Shown in pieces: positions 26,087 through 31,991 of a stretch of 64,000 nucleotides of DNA. Each line of letters begins with the position of its first letter. The stretch's first letter is position 1. Below the pieces are notes generated by a model. It was not told where the DNA came from. It did not search any database and saw only the letters and a program-made list of their open reading frames with translations. The position numbers and the translations under genes are program-made. The DNA comes from Nocardioides sp. AX2bis (lineage in GTDB: Bacteria; Actinomycetota; Actinomycetes; Propionibacteriales; Nocardioidaceae), in the NCBI RefSeq assembly GCF_902506435.1, contig NZ_LR733215.1:3032126-3096125 (forward strand). Reading direction: 5' to 3'.

Positions 26087-27277
26087 GTGAAGACCTACGA
26101 CGTCCTCGTGGTCGGCGGCGGCATGGTGGCCGACGCGGCCGCCCAGGCGCTGCGCGAGCAGGGCCACGACGGCTCGATCGGCATCCTCGGCGAGGAGCCG
26201 GTGCCGCCGTTCCCGCGCCCGGCGCTGTCCAAGAAGCTGTGGACCGACCCCGACTTCACCCAGGACGGGCTCGACCCGCGGACCGCGGAGGAGACCGGGG
26301 CCGAGGTGCACCTCGCCACCCGGGTCACCGCGGTCGACCCGCAGGCCCGCACCGTCACCACGGCGGACGGCACGACCTTCGGGTACGGCTCGCTGCTGGT
26401 CGCCACGGGCGGGCACCCCCGCGGCGTCGACGGGCTGCCGGCCTCCGACCGGGTGCTGCACTACCGCACCCTGACCGACTACCAGCGCCTGCGCGCGCTG
26501 GCCGGGGGCGGCGCCCGCGTCGCCGTCGTCGGCGGCGGCTACATCGGCAGCGAGATCGCCGCCGCCCTCTCGCAGCAGGACTGCGAGGTCACCCTGGTCC
26601 ACCCCGAGCAGGTGCTCGGCGACACCCGCTTCCCCGAGCCGCTTGCCCAGCGCTTCCAGCAGCTCTTCGTCGACGCCGGGGTGCGGCTCGTGTCCGGCAC
26701 CAAGGTCGACGGCGGGGAGCAGCGCGGCGACGAGATCAGCCTGCGCCTCTCCGACGGCGGGGTCCTCGACGTCGACGTCGTCGTGGTGGGGATGGGCATC
26801 GAGCCCGCCGGCGACGTCCTCGACGGGGTGGCCGAGCGGTCCGACGACGGCGGCATCGTGGTGGACGAGCGGCTGCGGACCACGGCCGAGGGCGTGTTCG
26901 CCGCCGGCGACGTCGCCGAGTACCCCGACCGCATCCTCGGTCGGCGCCGCGTCGAGCACGTCGACAACGCCTCGGCGATGGGGGCCGCCGTCGGCCGGAT
27001 CATCGCGGGGTCCGACGAGACCTACGACCACACGCCGATGTTCTACTCCGACGTCCTCGGGCACGGCTTCGAGGCCATGGGCAGCACCTCGACCGACCTG
27101 GAGACCGTCGTCGACGAGCGCGCGGACGGCCGTACGGTCGTCTACTACCTCACCGCCGACGAGGTGGCCGGCGTCCTGGTCTGGGACGGCGACGGCGACG
27201 AGCTGGAGGGCGCCGAGCAGCTGCTCGCCGCGCACGCCCGGCCGGCCAACCCGGTCGACCTGCTCGGTCGCCTCTAG
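26087..27277 (+). CDS. NAD(P)/FAD-dependent oxidoreductase (ferredoxin/rubredoxin reductase-like)
   Basis: 396 aa two-dinucleotide-domain flavoprotein. FAD-binding strand VLVVGGGMVADAAAQALRE at residues 5-23; the second Rossmann motif VAVVGGGYIGSEIAAAL binds NAD(P)H; TAEGVFAAGDVAEY is the late FAD-contact motif. The first glycine motif has Ala where the third Gly usually is. A C-terminal domain of about 80 residues fits reductases of the ferredoxin-reductase/AIFM3 type. No ferredoxin is adjacent; a P450 lies about 3.1 kb upstream, so a partnership is possible but unsupported. GTG start at 26087 after GCGGGGAG. Confidence 0.88.
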   Translation: MKTYDVLVVGGGMVADAAAQALREQGHDGSIGILGEEPVPPFPRPALSKKLWTDPDFTQDGLDPRTAEETGAEVHLATRVTAVDPQARTVTTADGTTFGYGSLLVATGGHPRGVDGLPASDRVLHYRTLTDYQRLRALAGGGARVAVVGGGYIGSEIAAALSQQDCEVTLVHPEQVLGDTRFPEPLAQRFQQLFVDAGVRLVSGTKVDGGEQRGDEISLRLSDGGVLDVDVVVVGMGIEPAGDVLDGVAERSDDGGIVVDERLRTTAEGVFAAGDVAEYPDRILGRRRVEHVDNASAMGAAVGRIIAGSDETYDHTPMFYSDVLGHGFEAMGSTSTDLETVVDERADGRTVVYYLTADEVAGVLVWDGDGDELEGAEQLLAAHARPANPVDLLGRL

Positions 27278-27314
27278 GGGCCGGCGCCCTCACGGGGCGC
27301 GCCCCCGACCGCTG

Positions 27315-27396
27315 GCGAGGTCAGCGCCCCCGGCCCTCACGGGTTGCATCCCCGAGGATCTGCGTGAGTCTCGGAGCCCGGGGCCGCCGACCTCGC
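27315..27396. other. large imperfect inverted repeat in a convergent gap
   Basis: GCGAGGTC at 27315 pairs with GACCTCGC ending at 27396; further inside CCCCGG with CCGGGG and CTCACG with CGTGAG can pair. It lies between the FAD oxidoreductase and PTS genes, next to the stronger hairpin at 27448. Could be part of a double terminator or the remnant of an element. Confidence 0.4.
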
Positions 27397-27447
27397 TGTC
27401 AGTCTTGCCCGAGGCCCCCCACCTGCGGATACACCCTCAGGCGTGAG

Positions 27448-27488
27448 ACGCAGGGCCCCGGGTCGGCATCCGACCCAGGGCCCTGCGT
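27448..27488. terminator. 19-bp hairpin, bidirectional terminator
   Basis: ACGCAGGGCCCCGGGTCGG and its near-perfect complement (one mismatch) surround a CAT loop. It separates the convergent FAD oxidoreductase and PTS IIBC genes. Confidence 0.65.
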
Positions 27489-27505
27489 GACGAGGTGCGC
27501 CGCGG

Positions 27506-29020
27506 TCAGGCGACCAGCGCGACGTCGTCGGACTCCGCGGTCACGGCCGCCGGCGAGGGACGCACCGACTTGGCGGCGATGACCAGGCCCGCGGTGACCA
27601 CGGTCCCGACGACGATCGCCAGGAGGTAGCCCGGGATGCCGCTGATCAACGGCGTCACCCAGATGCCGCCGTGCGGGGCGGCGAGCTCGCTGCCAAAGAG
27701 CGCCACCAGGGCACCGGTGAGACCGGACCCGACCATGATCGAGGGGATCACCCGCAGCGGGTCGGCGGCGGCGAAGGGGATCGCACCCTCGGTGATGAAG
27801 GAGGCCCCCAGGAGCCAGGCCGCCTTCCCGTTCTCGCGTTCGGCGTCGGTGAAGAGCCGGCGGCGGACCACCGTGGCCAGCGCCAGCCCGAGCGGCGGCG
27901 TCATGCCGGCGGCCATGACCACGGCCATCACGGTGAGGGCGGCACTGCCGTCGGCGATCGCGGAGGCGGTCAGCCCGCCGGTGGCGAAGACGTAGGCGGT
28001 CTTGTTGACGGGCCCGCCCATGTCGAAGGCCATCATCAGTCCGAGCACCGCGCCGAGCACGGCGATCGAGCCGCCGGAGAGGCTGTTCAGGCCGTCGGTC
28101 AGACCGGTCTGCACGCTGGCCAGCGGTCGACCCACGACGAGCAGCATGATCACCGTGGTGGCGATGGTGGCCAGCAGCGGCGTGACCACGACCGGCATCA
28201 GGCTGGCCACGGCCCGCGGCACCCGCACCCGCGAGATGCCCAGCGCGAGGAAGCCGGCCAGGAACCCGCCGACGAGCCCCCCGAGGAAGCCCGCCCCGAC
28301 CACGCCGGAGAGCGCACCGGCGACGAAGCCGGGTGCGAGCCCGGGACGGTCGGCGATGGCGTAGGCGATGAAGCCGGCGAGCACGGCGACCAGGAAGCCG
28401 AACGCCGCCACGCCACCCTGGAAGAGGAGCGCGGCCCACTGCGTGCCCGAGGTGGGGTCGAAGCTGGCGATGAGGTCGGTCACGGGGATGGCCGTGACGG
28501 TGACGGCGCCGTCCTCCCCGCCCGCAAGGCGGGCGAGCATGAAGCCCAGGGCGATCATGATCCCGCCGGCGGCGACGAACGGGATCATGTAGCTGACCCC
28601 GGTCATCAGCCACTGACGGACCCTCGAGCCCACCGAGGAGCCACCGAGGGGCCGGGGCGCCGCGGCCGGCGTGGTCGCCGTGGTCGCCGTCCGCGGGGCG
28701 CCGTCGGCGCGGTGGGCCGCAGCGACCCTCTCGGCCTCGAGCAGCAGGCCGCCCGGGTCGCTGATCGCGGCCTTGACGCCGACCACGACGGTGGGCTTGC
28801 CGGCGAACCGGTGCTTGTCCCGCACCTCGACGTCGGCGGCGAAGATGACGGCGTCGGCCGCGTCGATGTCGGCCTGGGAGACCCGGACGGCCCCTCCGGC
28901 CCCCTGGGACTCGACCTGGATCTCGTGACCGGCCTCGCGCGCGGCGACCTCGAGCGCCTCGGCAGCCATGTAGGTGTGCGCGATGCCCGTGGGGCACGAC
29001 GTCACGGCGATGAGCTTCAC
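27506..29020 (-). CDS. fruA: PTS fructose-type transporter, fused IIB-IIC
   Basis: 504 aa. N-terminal IIB-Fru domain with phosphorylated Cys9 in SCPTGIAHT; a Pro/Ala/Thr-rich linker at about 115-130; then the IIC membrane domain (about 135-490) with the substrate-loop motif FITEGAIPFAA. It imports and phosphorylates a sugar, most likely fructose, to fructose 1-phosphate. Unlike common actinobacterial fru operons there is no IIA domain, 1-phosphofructokinase, EI or HPr gene beside it, so it must borrow a phosphoryl donor from elsewhere. The 5' region contains a candidate operator at 29139. Confidence 0.88.
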   Translation of the reverse strand: MKLIAVTSCPTGIAHTYMAAEALEVAAREAGHEIQVESQGAGGAVRVSQADIDAADAVIFAADVEVRDKHRFAGKPTVVVGVKAAISDPGGLLLEAERVAAAHRADGAPRTATTATTPAAAPRPLGGSSVGSRVRQWLMTGVSYMIPFVAAGGIMIALGFMLARLAGGEDGAVTVTAIPVTDLIASFDPTSGTQWAALLFQGGVAAFGFLVAVLAGFIAYAIADRPGLAPGFVAGALSGVVGAGFLGGLVGGFLAGFLALGISRVRVPRAVASLMPVVVTPLLATIATTVIMLLVVGRPLASVQTGLTDGLNSLSGGSIAVLGAVLGLMMAFDMGGPVNKTAYVFATGGLTASAIADGSAALTVMAVVMAAGMTPPLGLALATVVRRRLFTDAERENGKAAWLLGASFITEGAIPFAAADPLRVIPSIMVGSGLTGALVALFGSELAAPHGGIWVTPLISGIPGYLLAIVVGTVVTAGLVIAAKSVRPSPAAVTAESDDVALVA

Positions 29021-29138
29021 GGTGGTGTCCTTCTCAGCGTGGCCCCAGGAACGGGGCGGAGCCAGCGTCTGCGGCTCTGGGCCTCATCGTGAGGTGAGTC
29101 ACATCCCGAGAACAACAGGAACAAAGACACCTGGACCC

Positions 29139-29154
29139 AAAACCACATGGTTTT
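29139..29154. promoter_or_regulatory. candidate operator upstream of PTS gene
   Basis: Perfect inverted repeat AAAACCA-CA-TGGTTTT, unusually AT-rich for this genome, 119 nt upstream of the fruA start and just past the gntR stop. The binding protein is unknown; the spacing and form fit a LacI- or DeoR-type repressor. Confidence 0.5.
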
Positions 29155-29190
29155 CGCAGAATTCGGGCCCTCGGTCCTAGACCGCGCCTC

Positions 29191-29886
29191 TCAGGCGCCG
29201 GACTCCCGCGAGCCCTCGGGCAGCTCGTCGGCGAACCGCGACAGCAGGGACCAGTGCCCGTGGTCGGCCAGCGCGGCCAGGGCGGCGTCGAGGTCGCCGG
29301 CCCGCACCACGTCCAGCAGCAACCGGTGCCGCGCGGCGTTGCCCGTGGGGTCCTCGTGCGTCCGGCTCGCGACGTTGGCGCTCATGCACAGCCGCACCTG
29401 CAGGCCCAGGTCGCGGTAGCTCGCGATCAGCCGCTGGTGCCCGGAGAGCGAGACGAGCGCGAGGTGGAAGGCGAACCCGCGCTCGACCAGCGCCGCGGCG
29501 CCGAGCCCCTGCGCCCCCGCGTCCTCCAGGGACGCCAGGGCCTCGACCAGCGGCGCGAGCCGCGCCTCGTCGGTGACCGGCAGCGCCAGGCGTACGGCGA
29601 GCTGCTCCAGGGCGTCGCGCAGCGTGACGATCTCGTCAACGTCGCGGCGGGTCAGGGTGCGCACGGCGAGCCCGCGCCGGCCGGACGGCACCACGAGCCC
29701 CTCGTGCTCGAGCTGCTGCAGCGCCTCGCGCACCGGCGGCCGCGAGACGCCGAGCTGCTCGGTGAGCCGGCTCTCGACCAGGCGCTCCCCGGGTCCCACC
29801 TCGCCACCCAGGATCATCGCCCGGATCGCGTCGGCCGCGCGGTCGGCCAGACCGGGCGGCGGGAGGAGCCGTCGGTCGACCGTCAT
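29191..29886 (-). CDS. GntR family transcriptional regulator, FadR/FCD subfamily
   Basis: 231 aa. Winged helix at about residues 10-75 (GERLVESRLTEQLGVSRPPV then REALQQLEHEGLV) and an all-helical FCD ligand domain from about 85 (VTLRDALEQLAVRLAL ... GFAFHLALVSLSG). FCD regulators usually bind carboxylic acids with a metal. The ATG at 29886 overlaps a perfect palindrome TACGGTA-TACCGTA, so the protein very probably represses itself and the divergent CoA-transferase/hydratase genes, which then define the inducing metabolite. Confidence 0.92.
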   Translation of the reverse strand: MTVDRRLLPPPGLADRAADAIRAMILGGEVGPGERLVESRLTEQLGVSRPPVREALQQLEHEGLVVPSGRRGLAVRTLTRRDVDEIVTLRDALEQLAVRLALPVTDEARLAPLVEALASLEDAGAQGLGAAALVERGFAFHLALVSLSGHQRLIASYRDLGLQVRLCMSANVASRTHEDPTGNAARHRLLLDVVRAGDLDAALAALADHGHWSLLSRFADELPEGSRESGA

Positions 29887-29899
29887 ACGGTATACCGTA
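29886..29899. promoter_or_regulatory. GntR (FCD-type) operator
   Basis: Perfect 14-bp palindrome TACGGTATACCGTA with the GTATAC core typical of FadR-subfamily sites. It touches the gntR start codon and lies 25 nt before the CoA-transferase start, so one site can control both directions. Confidence 0.8.
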
Positions 29900-29923
29900 C
29901 ACAGAACCCACCCAGGAGGTCGC

Positions 29924-31096
29924 GTGCCCGACACCGTCCCCGGACCGCTCGCCGGCGTCCTCGTCGTCGAGGTCGGGTCCTTCCTCGCCGCCCCGTTCGC
30001 GGCCACCCAGCTCGCCGACCTCGGCGCCCGCGTGGTCAAGGTCGAGACGCCCGGCTCCGGCGACTTCGTGCGGGGCAACGCGCCGTACGTCGACGGCGAG
30101 AGCTCCTCGTTCGTCCGTCTCAACCGGAACAAGGAGTCGGTCGCGCTCGACCTGAAGTCCGACGAGGGTCGCGACGCCTTCCGTCGGCTCGTCGCCCGCG
30201 CCGACGTGCTGGTCGAGAACCTGCGTCCCGGCGCCATGCGCCGGATGGGGCTGGGCTACGACGACCTCGCCGCCGACAACCCGGGCCTGGTCTACGCCTC
30301 GGCGTCCGGCTGGGGCCAGGACGGTCCGCTCGCGCAGCAGCCCGGTCTCGACATCATGGCCCAGGCCCGCTCCGGGCTGATGAGCGTGACCGGCTTCCCG
30401 GACGGGGGGCCCGCCAAGGTGGGCGTCCCGGTGTGCGACCTGATGTGCGCGATGTACGTCGCCCTCGGCGTCACCGCCGCCCTGCGCGAGCGGGACCGCT
30501 CCGGGCAGGGCCAGCACCTCGACGTCTCGCTGCACGAGGCCGGCGTCGCGCTCGGCGTGTGGGAGGCCGGGCGCTGGTTCGGCGGCGGTGGCGTGCCGGG
30601 ACCCCAAGGCTCCGCGCACCAGTCGCAGGCGCCGTACCAGGCCGTGGTCACCACCGACGGCCACGTCACGATCGGCGCGAACACCCCGACGCTGTGGCTG
30701 GCCTTCTGCAGCGCGCTCGGGCTCGACGCGCTGCCCGCCGACCCGCGCTTCGTCGACAACACCGCCCGGATGACGCACCGCGACGCGCTGGTCGAGGCGG
30801 TCGAGGCGGTCACCGCGACGATGAGCACCGGCGCGGTGCTCGACGTCCTCGGGGCCGCCGGGGTGCCGTGCGCCCCGATCCAGACCTACGACCAGGTCTT
30901 CACCGACCCGGCGCTCGAGGCCCGGGACTTCTTCTGGGACGCCGAGCACCCGACGCTCGGCGCGGTGCGACAGGTCGGCTCGCCGATGCGCTTCTCCCGT
31001 ACGCCGGTGCGCCGCGGGCCGGCCGGCCCCGTGCTCGGCGCCGACACCGCGGCCGTCCTGGCCGAGCTGGCCCCCACCACCGAGGAGACCCCGTGA
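29924..31096 (+). CDS. CaiB/BaiF CoA-transferase family III
   Basis: 390 aa. It transfers CoA between organic acids. N-terminal VLVVEVGSFLAAPFAATQLA and LGARVVKVETP are family hallmarks; the catalytic aspartate corresponds to D143 in GLDIMAQARSG. AGGAGG precedes the GTG start by 4 nt. It overlaps the enoyl-CoA hydratase-like gene by 4 nt. The acid acted on is unknown; the pair suggests activation followed by modification of an enoyl- or acyl-CoA. Confidence 0.92.
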   Translation: MPDTVPGPLAGVLVVEVGSFLAAPFAATQLADLGARVVKVETPGSGDFVRGNAPYVDGESSSFVRLNRNKESVALDLKSDEGRDAFRRLVARADVLVENLRPGAMRRMGLGYDDLAADNPGLVYASASGWGQDGPLAQQPGLDIMAQARSGLMSVTGFPDGGPAKVGVPVCDLMCAMYVALGVTAALRERDRSGQGQHLDVSLHEAGVALGVWEAGRWFGGGGVPGPQGSAHQSQAPYQAVVTTDGHVTIGANTPTLWLAFCSALGLDALPADPRFVDNTARMTHRDALVEAVEAVTATMSTGAVLDVLGAAGVPCAPIQTYDQVFTDPALEARDFFWDAEHPTLGAVRQVGSPMRFSRTPVRRGPAGPVLGADTAAVLAELAPTTEETP

Positions 31097-31869
31097 GCCC
31101 CACCACCGACGACCTGCAGGTCCGTCTCGAGGGCCCCGTGCTGCACGTGGTCTTCGACCGTCCGGAGGCCCGCAACGCGATGACCTTCGCGATGTACGAG
31201 GGCCTGGTCGCCGCCTGCGAGCAGGCCGACGCCTCCGCGGAGGTCCGCGCGGTGCTGCTGCGCGGCGCCGGCGGTCGCGCGTTCGTGGCCGGCACCGACA
31301 TCGCCCAGTTCGCCGGCTTCGACGGCCCGCGCGGGGTGGCGTACGAGCAGACGATCGACGCCACCATCGAGCGGCTGCTGGCCGTCCGGGTGCCGGTCGT
31401 CGCGGCCATCGACGGCGCCTGCGTCGGGGGCGGCCTGGCCATCGCGGCCGCGGCCGACGTCCGCGTGGCCCACACCTCGGCGCGCTTCGGCTACCCGATC
31501 GCCCGGACGCTGGGCAACACGCTCTCGGCGCGCAGCTACGCCCTGACGCTGCGCCACTTCGGGCACGCCCGGACCATCGACATGATCACGACCGCCCGGC
31601 TGCTCGACGCCACCGAGGCGCAGACCTGCGGGTTCGTCACCCGGACCACCGACGACGTCGACGCCACGACGACCGAGGTGCTGGACGCGATCCTGTCCCA
31701 CGCGCCGCTGACCATGGCCGCGGGCAAGGAGATCCTGCGCCGGCTGCACGCGGCGGCCGGCACGGTCGACGTCGACGACGTGGTCGCCGGCGTCTACGGC
31801 TCCGACGACTTCGCCCGCGGCGTCGCCGCCTTCACCAGCCGCGGCACCCCGGACTGGCAGGGCCGCTGA
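31093..31869 (+). CDS. enoyl-CoA hydratase/isomerase family protein
   Basis: 258 aa crotonase fold. Oxyanion-hole segments are present: EARNAMTFAMYEGL and IDGACVGGGLAIAAAADVRV. By eye alignment to crotonase, the position of the first catalytic glutamate (FGxPE) reads FGYPI and the second (E in AMEM) reads TIDM, so hydratase chemistry is doubtful; it might act as an isomerase, lyase or hydrolase. Coupled to the CoA-transferase by a GTGA overlap and under the same GntR site. Confidence 0.88.
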   Translation: MSPTTDDLQVRLEGPVLHVVFDRPEARNAMTFAMYEGLVAACEQADASAEVRAVLLRGAGGRAFVAGTDIAQFAGFDGPRGVAYEQTIDATIERLLAVRVPVVAAIDGACVGGGLAIAAAADVRVAHTSARFGYPIARTLGNTLSARSYALTLRHFGHARTIDMITTARLLDATEAQTCGFVTRTTDDVDATTTEVLDAILSHAPLTMAAGKEILRRLHAAAGTVDVDDVVAGVYGSDDFARGVAAFTSRGTPDWQGR

Positions 31870-31884
31870 GGCGGCCCTGCCTGG

Positions 31885-31991
31885 CCGGAACCGTCACCTC
31901 GACGCGCCGCGAGCGTCATCTCGGCTGTCCGCGAGCGTCATCTCGGCTGTCCGCGAGCGTCATCTCGGCTGTCCGCGAGCGTCATCTCGGC
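31885..31991 (-). repeat. dispersed repeat family A, copy 3 (expanded to four units)
   Basis: Inverted relative to copies 1 and 2. Starts with the tail CCGGAACCGTCACCTCGACG and continues with four units GCGAGCGTCATCTCGGC at 31909, 31931, 31953 and 31975, an exact 22-bp period. It fills the gap between two convergent genes and reaches the stop codon of the FAD/Fe-S dehydrogenase. Confidence 0.92.
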
